DNA from: JAGVPT01 sp035500675
GTDB lineage: Bacteria; Bacteroidota; Ignavibacteria; UBA10030; UBA8401
DNA: 29,205 nucleotides
Assembly (NCBI GenBank): GCA_035500675.1
Contig: DATJXA010000094.1
Span: forward strand, 1-29,205
Direction: 5' to 3'
Both the position numbers and the translations under genes were made by a program. The notes under the pieces are model-generated. The model saw only the letters and a list, made by a program, of their open reading frames with translations, was not told the DNA's origin and made no database searches. Position 1 is the first letter of the stretch; each line of letters begins with the position of its first letter. Positions 7,658 through 15,921 of the stretch are shown here, piece after piece.

Positions 7658-8484
7658 GACCAACCATATCTTTTTGCGAGGGAATCGATCTCGAGCACTT
7701 GCCGCACGAGGCCTTCAAGATGAGAGAGAGGAAGCTGGCTCGCTGAATCGCTGAGCGCTTTTGCCGGCTCCGGGTGCGTCTCGATAAATAAACCGTCGAT
7801 GCCCACTGCAACGCCGGCGCGTGCAATCGGGAAAATATGCTGAGGCTCTCCGCCGCTTTTTCCGTTGTCGCCGCTCGGCAGCTGCACAGAATGCGTCGCG
7901 TCAAGGATGACGGGGTAACCGAACGAGCGCATGATCGTCAGGCCTCGCATGTCGACAACAAGATTATGGTAGCCAAATGTAGCGCCCCGTTCGGTCACCA
8001 TAATTTTTTCGTTTCCGGTCGAGGCCACTTTTTCGATCGGGTGCTTCATGTCTTCGGGTGCAAGAAATTGTCCTTTTTTTACGTTGACAGCTTTTCCGGT
8101 TTTGCCCGCAGCTATCAGCAGTTCGGTCTGACGGCAAAGGAACGCGGGGATCTGAATAACGTCCGCTACCTGTGCGGCTGCAGCAACCTCTTCAGCCGTA
8201 TGGACATCAGTAAGGATCGGGATCTTCAATTGAGATTTTACGTCGCTGAGGATCGCGAGCGCTTCGTCCATTCCTATACTAACGAAGCCGCTCATGCTCG
8301 TTCTATTCGCTTTCTTGTACGAAGATTTAAAGATGAATGGGATTCCAAGGCGCGTCGTGACCTCTTTGATCTTCTGCGCCGTCGTAAAAATCATATCTCG
8401 ATTCTCGACGACACATGGGCCGGCAATAAGGACAAGAGGATTGCCTCCCCCGATTGGAATCGACGAAATTGTGAAGGATTTCAT
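7654..8484 (-). CDS. kdsA: 2-dehydro-3-deoxyphosphooctonate (Kdo-8-phosphate) synthase
   Basis: Condenses arabinose 5-phosphate with phosphoenolpyruvate to Kdo-8-phosphate, directly after the KdsD reaction. With ATG 8484 the protein has 276 residues. It shows LIAGPCVVENRD (about 19-30), FKSSYKKANRTS, LTDVH, IQIPAFLCRQTELL, KKGQFLAPEDM, VTERGATFGYHNLVVDMR and IETHPEP, all typical of KdsA. The GPC cysteine corresponds to the metal ligand of the metal-dependent class of the enzyme; the metal-independent E. coli type lacks it. The open frame extends to a TTG at 8499, but the ATG gives the usual family N-terminus. No strong Shine-Dalgarno sequence is visible. First gene of the kdsA-unknown-kdsD-lptC-ostA-lptB run; the downstream gene overlaps by 4 bases. 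Confidence 0.95.
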   Translation of the reverse strand: MKSFTISSIPIGGGNPLVLIAGPCVVENRDMIFTTAQKIKEVTTRLGIPFIFKSSYKKANRTSMSGFVSIGMDEALAILSDVKSQLKIPILTDVHTAEEVAAAAQVADVIQIPAFLCRQTELLIAAGKTGKAVNVKKGQFLAPEDMKHPIEKVASTGNEKIMVTERGATFGYHNLVVDMRGLTIMRSFGYPVILDATHSVQLPSGDNGKSGGEPQHIFPIARAGVAVGIDGLFIETHPEPAKALSDSASQLPLSHLEGLVRQVLEIDSLAKRYGWS

Positions 8485-8668
8485 AGTTTTGCTAATCAAA
8501 ATACCAATCTTTTGCAGGAAAGTAAAGGAGTGGAAGGTGGTTGACGTCGCCGATCAGGTAATTCACAACTGAACCGGATAATTTTCTTCATAAATTCGTC
8601 AAAAACCTTCACATTGAATCTGAGAAAAGATTCGGCTGGCTAGATCATTTTCCAACTCAAGCGCTATT

Positions 8669-10060
8669 TCATTTTGCAATTTCATACAACTTTCCTTCGC
8701 CGGGCGAGATCACATCTGTCAAAATTCCCCAGCGAGGAAGATTATATTTTTTGCCTGAAACAACTTCGGTAATAACTAACGGCATTTCATTTGAAAACGT
8801 GATACTAAAATTTTGTTGCGGTGAAACACTCCCATCATCGTTATTGCACACCCTATTTACCAGCAAGAAATAGACGGTTGAGTCAACGCCGCGATCAATA
8901 CGCTTAAAGGTACCGACCTCGAACCGTGGACCAAAATAATAATCTGACTTAACCGTTCGGATATGGGCGATGTTATCAAAAGGAATCGATGTGTGCGGAA
9001 AAGCATCGTACACGCGAAGCTTGCGGATTGTCGGACCTATTCGACGGAGTTCGGAGTTCAGCCTGCTCACATTATCAAAAGCTGGAGTTGTATTCTTCCC
9101 ATGATGGATATCCTCCCATTTTTCCCGGTCGCCTGTCGTCGGGTTAATGTCGACCAAACCGTCTGTTCCCCATTCTCCATCCCCTTTTGGTTTGGAGCTG
9201 CCATATGCATAATAGAGAATACCTCGTGCACCTCGAGAGAGCGCAAGGTACGCCTGAACTCGGAGCTCGTAAAAATTCGGCCTTCGCAGATTTATTTCAC
9301 CGAATGGTCTGACATCCTCCTGACTTTGAATGATCGCTTGCCATTCGGTCCATTTGCCCCGCAAGCGGTTCATCAGATCATTGTATGGGCCGATCAGATG
9401 CCGGTCGAGAGCGGTCTGTTGACCGGAATATATCGGTGGATGTATCGAAAAAAAAGGATATTGGTCAAATTGGAAGACGTCAAGATGTGGGATTTCGTCA
9501 AAAAAAATTTGAGGAGGCACTGGACCTGTAGATCCAAACGATCGACGCTGGGGGTCCAGTTCGTGAATTTTTTGTGCCACAAATTCAATAAGCGGCCAAC
9601 GCGATGGTTGATCCATCGAGCCTTCGTCGTCAAGTTGATAACTGTAAAACGACGGATGGGAATTGTATTTCTTTTTGATTAGCCGTATGATCCTGATGGC
9701 ATCGGCAGAATCACTCAGCTTTCCGGCGCGGAGCCACCATAAAAGAGAGTTTGGATCATGAGTGACATAATCGTTATTGCCTATTCCAACTTTATACTGA
9801 ATCGTATCGGCTATCATGACGAGCGTATCTTCCACCTGCACTGGCATTCCGAAAACAAGATAATTTGCTTTGATTCTTTGCAAATTAACAACCTCCTGGT
9901 GCCAACCCTTGCCGACATACCCGCCATTGAGTGGCGGATCATTGCTTTCCAGCCAAATCCCCCATAAGCCAAGAGGAAAAAAACTTGACGTATCCGTTTG
10001 CTGTGCTGATAGGACGAGCGGGACAATCCAAAGCAACAAGATCGCGATGGAACGGCGCAT
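8669..10060 (-). CDS. Secreted glycoside-hydrolase-like TIM-barrel protein
   Basis: Probably an exported carbohydrate-active enzyme. From ATG 10060 (463 residues) it opens with a clean signal peptide, MRRSIAILLLWIVPLVLSAQ. An upstream in-frame ATG at 10099 would add 13 residues before it; GGAG lies about 12 bases before the chosen start. The body looks like a clan GH-A barrel. YSYQLDDEGSMD could carry the acid/base residue, DVFQFDQYPFF looks like a core strand, WQAIIQSQED could hold another acidic catalytic residue, and ALSRGARGILYYAYGS closes the barrel. A C-terminal beta region (LVNRVCNNDDGS, SGKKYNLPRWGI) resembles a small accessory beta domain. I cannot assign a numbered GH family or substrate. 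The gene is visibly richer in A+T than its neighbours. Confidence 0.72.
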   Translation of the reverse strand: MRRSIAILLLWIVPLVLSAQQTDTSSFFPLGLWGIWLESNDPPLNGGYVGKGWHQEVVNLQRIKANYLVFGMPVQVEDTLVMIADTIQYKVGIGNNDYVTHDPNSLLWWLRAGKLSDSADAIRIIRLIKKKYNSHPSFYSYQLDDEGSMDQPSRWPLIEFVAQKIHELDPQRRSFGSTGPVPPQIFFDEIPHLDVFQFDQYPFFSIHPPIYSGQQTALDRHLIGPYNDLMNRLRGKWTEWQAIIQSQEDVRPFGEINLRRPNFYELRVQAYLALSRGARGILYYAYGSSKPKGDGEWGTDGLVDINPTTGDREKWEDIHHGKNTTPAFDNVSRLNSELRRIGPTIRKLRVYDAFPHTSIPFDNIAHIRTVKSDYYFGPRFEVGTFKRIDRGVDSTVYFLLVNRVCNNDDGSVSPQQNFSITFSNEMPLVITEVVSGKKYNLPRWGILTDVISPGEGKLYEIAK

Positions 10061-10114
10061 GAAATAACCGTTCTCCAAATCAGAAGATCCCTTTCGCATA
10101 ATAATCCAGATCTT

Positions 10115-10903
10115 TCAATGATTAAACAATAAGCAGCAGAGACAACCGGATAGCGCACAGCACCAGTTCACAAAATCGTTCGTGATCCAGAGGTAGCCGG
10201 AAATGAGCGCGGATGGTTTAGCGCAATGGATTTTTTTCTCTGTCTTTTTACCGCACACCTCACAGGTGTATTGCGCTTGAATTGTCGCGCCTAGCAGGCT
10301 ATCGATAAGAGAGCCGATAAGCCCGGAAAAAAGTATCACTGTGAGAGTGTGAGGGATCGATGCGGAAGGCAACCAATATATCCCGCTCAATGCAATAACC
10401 GCCGCACCGAGCAGGCCACCGGCTAATCCGGGAAGAGAGACGGCGCCGCTTGTGCCGGCGTTAACTGTTTTTAAAGTGATGATAGATCGCGGGACATTCC
10501 TGGCCAGAAGTCCCAGTTCTGTCCCCCACGTATCTGCCGTTACTGCGGCAAGCGAAGACAAATAGAGTAGATAACATTGTTGCGGCGAAAAAAGCAACGA
10601 GGACACTGTCAGGATTCCCGCCAAGCCTCCGTTCGCAAAGACCTGCCCGGCATCCCTTCTGTCCGTTTTTTCAAACAAGGTTTGAAACTGTTCCTTTCGC
10701 TTCCTTCCGTATTTTGACAGCAGGCTCGATGAAATAAAAAATGTCAAGACCGGGACCGCATACTGAAATCCGCCAATCCCAAAAATGACGGTCGCGAGAA
10801 AGAAGGTCGCAACGCTTCCGCTTACAGAAAGGAAACGAAACCGCCACGACGCTGCAGCGACAGCAAAGGCCAGAAAGACGGCAACGATAAACTGATGAAC
10901 CAT
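10115..10903 (-). CDS. DUF92 (TMEM19-like) integral membrane protein
   Basis: A 262-residue polytopic membrane protein of the DUF92 family. Marks are ADTWGTELG (about residues 143-151), GTSGAVSLPGLAGGLLGA and FSGLIGSLIDSLLGATIQAQY, with six or so hydrophobic segments. Near the C-terminus a CEVCGKKTEKKIHC segment gives a Cys-rich loop. Some family members, notably the plant VTE6 branch, are phytyl-phosphate kinases; whether bacterial members act on isoprenoid phosphates is unknown to me. The frame is open upstream to 11047, but that extension translates a repeat array and the end of holA. ATG 10903 starts the natural first membrane helix, with AAAGG just 3 bases upstream, a short spacing. Confidence 0.85.
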   Translation of the reverse strand: MVHQFIVAVFLAFAVAAASWRFRFLSVSGSVATFFLATVIFGIGGFQYAVPVLTFFISSSLLSKYGRKRKEQFQTLFEKTDRRDAGQVFANGGLAGILTVSSLLFSPQQCYLLYLSSLAAVTADTWGTELGLLARNVPRSIITLKTVNAGTSGAVSLPGLAGGLLGAAVIALSGIYWLPSASIPHTLTVILFSGLIGSLIDSLLGATIQAQYTCEVCGKKTEKKIHCAKPSALISGYLWITNDFVNWCCALSGCLCCLLFNH

Positions 10904-10932
10904 AGACCTTTTAACAAGCGGTTGAGAGTTAT

Positions 10933-11011
10933 AGTATGGAGTAGGGAGTAAGGAGAAGGGAGTAAAGAAATAATGAACTCTTTTCACCCGCCCTACTCCA
11001 TACTCCATACT
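10933..11011. repeat. Heptamer array pair (AGTANGG type) in the holA-DUF92 gap
   Basis: Left arm 10933-10967 is five 7-base units such as AGTATGG, AGTAGGG and AGTAAGG. Right arm 10991-11011 is CCCTACT followed by two copies of CCATACT, the reverse complement of the left-arm units. The right arm begins one base after the holA stop, and the left arm ends 29 bases before the DUF92 start. A hairpin with a loop of about 23 bases is expected. Confidence 0.85.
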
Positions 11012-11012
11012 T

Positions 11013-12029
11013 CTAACAGTCCTGCATAATCTCGCACAACAAGACATCCATCACGAGCTTGGGATCCACCGAGGCAGATTTCAGTTGGTGGTCGGCGTTT
11101 GTCAGGGAAAGGATCGCGTTGTCAACGGCAAGAGGAGAATAGTTACGAAGGTGAGAGAGATACTCTTTCACAAAATAGGGACTGACCCGCACGGCTCCGG
11201 CCATTTCAAAATCCGATTTTGCCGTTGCTTTCAGCTCGCGCAACTTCGCCAGAATAATAAAGTGCCGCGTCAGCATGACGATGATCATTTGCGGCGATTC
11301 GCCGCTATCGAGCATTCGTTCAACGATCGCGAGCGAGCGGGAGATATTCTTCTCTCCGACCATCTTCGTCAATTCAAAGACCGTGAACTCTCTCGATACG
11401 CCGACGACAGCTTCGACGTCGCTCAACTCGATCGTCGTTCGCGCCCCCGCAGCGATAGAGAGTTTATCGATCTGATTCGAGACCTCACGGAGAGAATTGC
11501 CGACATAAGCCTGGAGCAAAGCCGCGGCTTCGGAGGTGATCGAGCGCTTGAGAGTTTTGACGCGCCGCTCAATCCATACGGGGATCTCGTTTTCGTATAA
11601 CCGTTTGAATTCGCCGCCTGCCGATTTCTTTTTTAATAGAGGGTACGGTTTTTTTCTCAGGTCGGGCTCGGAGGCGATCAGAACAAGGCTTGTCGAAGGA
11701 GACGGGCGGTCAAGGTAGGGTTCCACCAATTCTTTATTGGCGACTCGTTCAAAATCTTTCACAATGACCACCCGGCGTTCCCCCATCATGGGAAACGAGG
11801 ATGCAAGCGAGACGATCTCCTTAGCATCGACCTCGTTGCCGTGAACCACGTCTAGGTTGAACCCCTTTGTCGTCGTATCGACTGTTCCTGCGACGATAGC
11901 ATCGACGACCTCGTCGATAAGGAAATCTTCTTCCCCATAGAGGAAATAGACCGGCGCAAAATCTTTCTTCTTTATTGCGGAAAGAAGCGCGTCGACGGAG
12001 ACCTTCTCTTTAGCGATTTTTGCCGGCAT
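11013..12029 (-). CDS. holA: DNA polymerase III delta subunit
   Basis: Clamp-loader subunit that opens the beta sliding clamp. The 338-residue protein has the HolA pattern: VYFLYGEEDFLIDEVVDAI (about 28-46), then VVIVKDFERV, a degenerate AAA+ fold, the conserved EIPVWIERRVK segment, AAALLQAYVGNSLREVSNQIDKL (domain II/III boundary) and VFELTKMVGEKN. The length is normal for the family. ATG 12029 has no Shine-Dalgarno sequence on its strand; the AGGAGG at 12041-12046 lies on the opposite strand. Repeat arrays flank the gene on both sides: one ends 28 bases before the start and the other begins one base after the TAG stop. Confidence 0.93.
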   Translation of the reverse strand: MPAKIAKEKVSVDALLSAIKKKDFAPVYFLYGEEDFLIDEVVDAIVAGTVDTTTKGFNLDVVHGNEVDAKEIVSLASSFPMMGERRVVIVKDFERVANKELVEPYLDRPSPSTSLVLIASEPDLRKKPYPLLKKKSAGGEFKRLYENEIPVWIERRVKTLKRSITSEAAALLQAYVGNSLREVSNQIDKLSIAAGARTTIELSDVEAVVGVSREFTVFELTKMVGEKNISRSLAIVERMLDSGESPQMIIVMLTRHFIILAKLRELKATAKSDFEMAGAVRVSPYFVKEYLSHLRNYSPLAVDNAILSLTNADHQLKSASVDPKLVMDVLLCEIMQDC

Positions 12030-12057
12030 TATAGGTTTTCAGGAGGTCGCATAATTT

Positions 12058-12184
12058 AAAATGCAAATTGCAAAGGACAAAATTACAATGTAAAACGAGA
12101 AAAGATCGAGCTTATGAGTATTCCTTTATATGCAAACTTTACACTTTTTACTGTACCTTTGCCCTTTGCAATTTGCACTTTAAA
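12058..12184. repeat. Heptamer array pair (CAAAG-rich type) in the cyclophilin-holA gap
   Basis: Left arm 12058-12099 has six 7-base units (AAAATGC, AAATTGC, AAAGGAC and decayed ones). Right arm 12137-12184 has CTTTACA, CTTTTTA, one 6-base slip (CTGTAC), CTTTGCC, CTTTGCA, ATTTGCA and CTTTAAA. The arms are reverse complements in consensus. The array lies 23 bases after the cyclophilin stop and 28 bases before the holA start. Confidence 0.8.
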
Positions 12185-12207
12185 CTCTGCTTCATCGGTA
12201 GAGATAT

Positions 12208-12813
12208 TCACTTCACAAGTACTTTCTTTATCACCACTTTCTGTATCGGGTTGTCGTTGCGGTCACGCGGCACGGCAACGATCTTATCGACAACATCCAT
12301 CCCTTTAACCACCTTTCCAAACACCGAATACTGGCCGTCGAGAAAATGGGCTGGCGCTACGGTGATATAGAATTGACTGCCGTTCGATTTTCTCTGAGGG
12401 TTGACTTCGTCCCCCTGCCGCGCCGCTGCAATCACGCCCCGGTCATGCGGGAGCCCGATTTCCGCATCGATGGTGTATCCAGGTCCGCCAAGCCCGTCGT
12501 TCGAACGGTCGCTGTCTCTCGAGTTCGGATCGCCGCCTTGGATCATAAACCCGGGGATCACCCGATGGAACGTCGTCCCAACGTAGAATCCCTCTTTCGC
12601 AAGCTTCCGGAAATTTGCGGCATGCTTTGGAGCTTTGTCGTCTGCCAATTGAACCGTGATATTTCCCATCGAGGTTTCAATGACGACAAGGCCGTGCGAT
12701 CCGTTGTGTTGTGTCACGGAAGTTTTTCCTTTCTTGGTCGATTTTTTTTGTTGGCTGCCGGAGGCCGTTGTGAATAAGAGGGCTCCGCAGAGGAGAAGAA
12801 GCAACGGTTTCAT
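12208..12813 (-). CDS. Exported cyclophilin-type peptidyl-prolyl cis-trans isomerase
   Basis: Assists folding by isomerising proline bonds, here probably in the periplasm. The 201-residue protein starts with a signal peptide (MKPLLLLLCGALLFTTASGS) and a short lysine-rich linker. The cyclophilin domain follows: VVIETSMGNITVQL, FHRVIPGFMIQGGDP with the catalytic arginine, GSQFYITVAPAHFLDGQYSVFG and VVKGMDVVDKI. The loop GDPNSRDSDRSNDGLGGPGY is the typical bacterial insertion. ATG 12813 is well placed: AAAGGA lies 7-8 bases upstream. Heptamer arrays occupy both flanking gaps, so the gene may be its own transcription unit. Confidence 0.93.
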   Translation of the reverse strand: MKPLLLLLCGALLFTTASGSQQKKSTKKGKTSVTQHNGSHGLVVIETSMGNITVQLADDKAPKHAANFRKLAKEGFYVGTTFHRVIPGFMIQGGDPNSRDSDRSNDGLGGPGYTIDAEIGLPHDRGVIAAARQGDEVNPQRKSNGSQFYITVAPAHFLDGQYSVFGKVVKGMDVVDKIVAVPRDRNDNPIQKVVIKKVLVK

Positions 12814-12832
12814 AGAAGTATCCTTTGGTGAT

Positions 12833-12975
12833 AGTTAAAAGTGAAGAGGTCAAAGGGCAAAATTACATGGGAAAATGTAAAATGAGAAATTATACAGGCT
12901 TTAATTTATGCGATAGTTTTTTCTAACCTTTGAATTTTTCATTGTAACTTTGCCCTTTGCACTTTTCACTTTGCC
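12833..12975. repeat. Heptamer array pair (CAAAG-rich type) in the barrel-cyclophilin gap
   Basis: Left arm 12833-12888 is eight 7-base units, including AGTTAAA, AGTGAAG, AGGTCAA and AGGGCAA. Right arm 12928-12975 has CTTTGAA, TTTTTCA, one 6-base slip, CTTTGCC, CTTTGCA, CTTTTCA and CTTTGCC. The right arm begins 6 bases after the barrel gene's stop; the left arm ends 19 bases before the cyclophilin start. It is closely related in sequence to the array at 12058-12184. Confidence 0.85.
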
Positions 12976-12981
12976 CTTCCC

Positions 12982-13671
12982 TCAAAAATAGTACGTCAAC
13001 CCGAACGCCAGCCCGACCACGAACATCGAAAGCGTGGCTGTCTGGCCATGATTCTGTAAAAGGTCGCCCCGACTGTCCTTGAGGTCGCCGAAGACCTCCC
13101 ATCGCATTTCGGCGGCGACGTAGCCGTACAGATGCTCGTCGAATGCCGTTTGCCCGATGCCGTCGACTTTAATTCCTACCCCGTGTGTCGTGTAGGATGT
13201 ATCCGTGTTATAAAAATCGGATTTCTGTTCCACGGTTCCCGTGTGATAGCCGATGCCTCCGCCAAATTTCAAAAAATATCCGACGCCGCTCTTAACATAG
13301 TGAACGGTGAGCGTCGGCATTTTCACGTCATAAAATGTCGTGTAGGTTCCGGTGCCTCCCGTCGGGAGAGTATACGATTTGAAAAGATAGTTGTATTCCG
13401 CCCCGCCGGACCATTCGTGCGCTATCGGCCCATCGATGCCGCCAAAAAATTCAACGACCGTGCCAAAATCTTGCACTTGCTGGGATGGGTCCGCAAGCGT
13501 GTTAAGGAAGCTCACGAGAGCCGGAGCGTCGGCAAGAGCAACCCCCATCCCTGCATAGGCGGAGATCCCGTTGGCCCGTTCTACGGGCCTTTCGTTTTCC
13601 TTGTCGAGGGATTGAGACCGGCATATCGCGGTGAGCCCAAGAAAGCAGAATGCGGCAACAAAAGTCTTCAT
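12982..13671 (-). CDS. Probable small outer-membrane beta-barrel protein
   Basis: No named family recognised. From ATG 13671 the protein has 229 residues, with a signal peptide (MKTFVAAFCFLGLTAICRS, cleavage before QS). It then shows alternating aromatic and small residues typical of outer-membrane strands: GGAEYNYLFKSYTL, GVGYFLKFGGGIGYHTG, LYGYVAAEMRWEVFGDL. It ends in GLAFGLTYYF; a C-terminal phenylalanine is the usual barrel-assembly signal. The frame opens one codon earlier with GTG at 13674. No strong ribosome-binding site is visible. The size would suit an 8-stranded barrel. The function is not evident, and neighbours (oxidoreductase, cyclophilin) do not help beyond the shared envelope theme. 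Confidence 0.72.
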   Translation of the reverse strand: MKTFVAAFCFLGLTAICRSQSLDKENERPVERANGISAYAGMGVALADAPALVSFLNTLADPSQQVQDFGTVVEFFGGIDGPIAHEWSGGAEYNYLFKSYTLPTGGTGTYTTFYDVKMPTLTVHYVKSGVGYFLKFGGGIGYHTGTVEQKSDFYNTDTSYTTHGVGIKVDGIGQTAFDEHLYGYVAAEMRWEVFGDLKDSRGDLLQNHGQTATLSMFVVGLAFGLTYYF

Positions 13672-13736
13672 CACACCGTCAAAAATCTTAACGTTCTCCG
13701 GAAATCACGCCCCGCAACATGCGCTGGAACCCGTCC

Positions 13737-15890
13737 CTACACAGAAACAGCAAACCCACTTTCAAGCGATTCGATGATTTTAAACGTGGCGCGCGTCGTC
13801 GCGACAAGGCTTTGGAACGGAATGAGGTCTGTCGCGAGGTGAACAGACTTGATGAACTCTTCCACTTCGGTTTTATGGCCTTTGTCGATGGTCAAAGCGT
13901 CGGAAACTTTCCGCGTGCCGCCGGCGTAGGTTTCAAGGGTTTTAAAGTTGTCGATGATCGCCGTTCTGCCACCGGCTGAAATCTCGATGCGTTCTTTCGG
14001 AACGGACGAGTCGCCGTTCGCAAGGTACGTAATGACGCCGAGAGCTCCGTTAGAAAGCTTCAGCGTCACGACGATGTTGTCGCTCTGGGTCCTTTTTCCG
14101 GCGAGCGAAAGGGAGCGTGCGAACACTTCCGTCGGTTCGCCGTTGGACAAGTACTGGATCGTATCGATAAAATGGCACACTTCTCCGATGATCCTTCCAC
14201 CGCCTTCCACCGGGTCGTGCACCCAGTGCTCGGGCGGGATGAACCCTGCGTTAACGCGATAGTTGACGATCATCGGCTCGTTCATCTCCGCAAAAAATTC
14301 CTTCGCACGGCGTACCGACGGCGAGAACCGACGGTTAAATCCTACCGTGAAACGTAGGTGCGACTGCTTTCGCGCCGCGTCGTGGGCTTTGATGATCTCC
14401 GATAACTCCGCCTCGTTGAGCGCGAGCGGCTTTTCAACGAACACATGTTTGTGGTGCCTCATCGCCTGAACGCTGAGCGGCGCATGAAGGTTGTGCCGCG
14501 TCGCGATGAAGACCGTGTCGATATTTTTGGAGGCGAAGATCTCTTTCGGATCTGTGGCGGCGAATTCAAACCCGAATTTTCGCGCGACGTTTTTTGCGTT
14601 CAGCCCATTCGACGTACAGACCCCTTTGAGCGCAACATTCTTCGTGTTGATGAACGGGATGAGGGACGACTGCGCAAAATTTCCCGCCCCGATGAATCCG
14701 ACGGACAACGAGGCCTTGGTCTCGCGCGAGCCGGTGACGCCGACGATGTTGGGGGACGGCTTTTTTTCCTGCGGATACTCGAGAAGCACGCCGATGTATC
14801 GTTCTTTGCTTTTTCCGGTGATCATCGAATACGCTTTGACCGCGTCGTCGATGTGGAAGATGTGCGTCGTGAGTTTCTTCACGTCGACCTTTCCCGTGCC
14901 GACGAGCCTCAGAAATTCTTCCATGTTGCGTCGTTCCGTCCAGCGGACGTACCCTACCGGATAATCGTGGCCTTTTTCCTCATACGAGCTGTCGTATCGC
15001 CCCGGCCCGTACGACCGGGAAATTCTGAAGTCGAGCTCTTTCATATAATACGGAGCTCTTGGGATCGTGATCGCAACATCTCCCACGAGAACGACCCGTC
15101 CCTTGTCGCGCGCAATTGCGCCGGCAAGTTGCACCGGGTCGTTGCTCTTTGTCGCGGCGGTGATGATGACCGCATCAGCTCCGATCCCGTGTGTGTACGA
15201 CTGGATATCCGACACAAGCCCGTTGCCGGACCGGCGAAACGCTACGTCGGCGCCCAATGACTTTGCAAGCGCGACCGAATGTGAGTCGAGGTCGATGCCA
15301 ATGACGGAGCAGCCCGCCGCTTTGAGAATCTGAACAGTCAACTGTCCGACCAAGCCCAGGCCGACGACGGCGACCGTTTCGCCGAGCGTCGGCGAGGCCA
15401 TCCGCACACCTTGTAAAGCGATGGCCCCCACCGTTGTAAACGCGGCTTGCTGCATCGAAAGCCCTTGAGGAACTTTCACGCAAAGATTCTTCGGCACAAA
15501 AAGTACTTCTGCATGGTTGGCCGACCCGCCGCCGCACGCAACGCGGTCCCCAACGGTGAAATCGTCGATATCCCCCGCGACGGCGACAACGGTCCCTGCG
15601 GAACTGTAGCCGAGTGGGCCGAACGCCTCGAGCTTGGTCATCACTTTTCTATAGACACTCCGGATTCCCTGCTGCCGGATCTGATCGAGCACGAGCTTTA
15701 CCTGATCGGGGTTAGACTTCGCTTTGGCGAAAATGTTGTCCTTACGTTTCTGCACCGAGGCACGTTCTGTGCCCGCGCTGATGAGGGAATATTCGTTGCG
15801 CACGATGACACCGCCCATGCGAAGCGCCGGGTCGGGAACCTGTTCCACGTGCATAACTCCTTTTCTCATTTCTTGTGAAACTTGCTTCAT
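13737..15890 (-). CDS. Two-domain oxidoreductase: zinc-type alcohol dehydrogenase fused to Gfo/Idh/MocA
   Basis: A 717-residue natural fusion. Residues 1 to about 370 form a medium-chain dehydrogenase: GPLGYSSAGTVVAVAGDIDDFTVGDRVAC, then a Rossmann motif AVVGLGLVGQLTVQ. From about 393 a second Rossmann domain begins, SVGFIGAGNFAQSSLIPFI, followed by the Gfo/Idh/MocA signature HVFVEKPLALNE and HWVHDPVEGGGRIIGEVCH. Fusions of this order are known from polysaccharide and cell-surface sugar gene clusters, where they presumably oxidise or epimerise a sugar nucleotide; the substrate is unknown. ATG 15890 has GAGGA 7 bases upstream. The next gene upstream encodes a flippase-like membrane protein, which fits an envelope glycan or lipid setting. 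The two catalytic domains could act on one substrate in sequence, but that is inference. Confidence 0.9.
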   Translation of the reverse strand: MKQVSQEMRKGVMHVEQVPDPALRMGGVIVRNEYSLISAGTERASVQKRKDNIFAKAKSNPDQVKLVLDQIRQQGIRSVYRKVMTKLEAFGPLGYSSAGTVVAVAGDIDDFTVGDRVACGGGSANHAEVLFVPKNLCVKVPQGLSMQQAAFTTVGAIALQGVRMASPTLGETVAVVGLGLVGQLTVQILKAAGCSVIGIDLDSHSVALAKSLGADVAFRRSGNGLVSDIQSYTHGIGADAVIITAATKSNDPVQLAGAIARDKGRVVLVGDVAITIPRAPYYMKELDFRISRSYGPGRYDSSYEEKGHDYPVGYVRWTERRNMEEFLRLVGTGKVDVKKLTTHIFHIDDAVKAYSMITGKSKERYIGVLLEYPQEKKPSPNIVGVTGSRETKASLSVGFIGAGNFAQSSLIPFINTKNVALKGVCTSNGLNAKNVARKFGFEFAATDPKEIFASKNIDTVFIATRHNLHAPLSVQAMRHHKHVFVEKPLALNEAELSEIIKAHDAARKQSHLRFTVGFNRRFSPSVRRAKEFFAEMNEPMIVNYRVNAGFIPPEHWVHDPVEGGGRIIGEVCHFIDTIQYLSNGEPTEVFARSLSLAGKRTQSDNIVVTLKLSNGALGVITYLANGDSSVPKERIEISAGGRTAIIDNFKTLETYAGGTRKVSDALTIDKGHKTEVEEFIKSVHLATDLIPFQSLVATTRATFKIIESLESGFAVSV

Positions 15891-15921
15891 TGAAAATTCC
15901 TCAGAGTGTAATCGTTTGGTT

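Noticed and set aside
8485..8499. TTG start for kdsA five codons upstream
   Set aside because: The ATG at 8484 gives the family-typical N-terminus and TTG has no supporting ribosome-binding site.
8500..8640. Promoter for the kdsA operon (TTGACG on the minus strand near 8600)
   Set aside because: The -35-like box is good, but at 16-17 bases only TATCCG or ATCCGG is found, too weak to list.
10904..11047. N-terminal extension of the DUF92 protein (48 codons)
   Set aside because: It would translate the heptamer arms and overlap the end of holA; the ATG at 10903 starts the natural first membrane helix.
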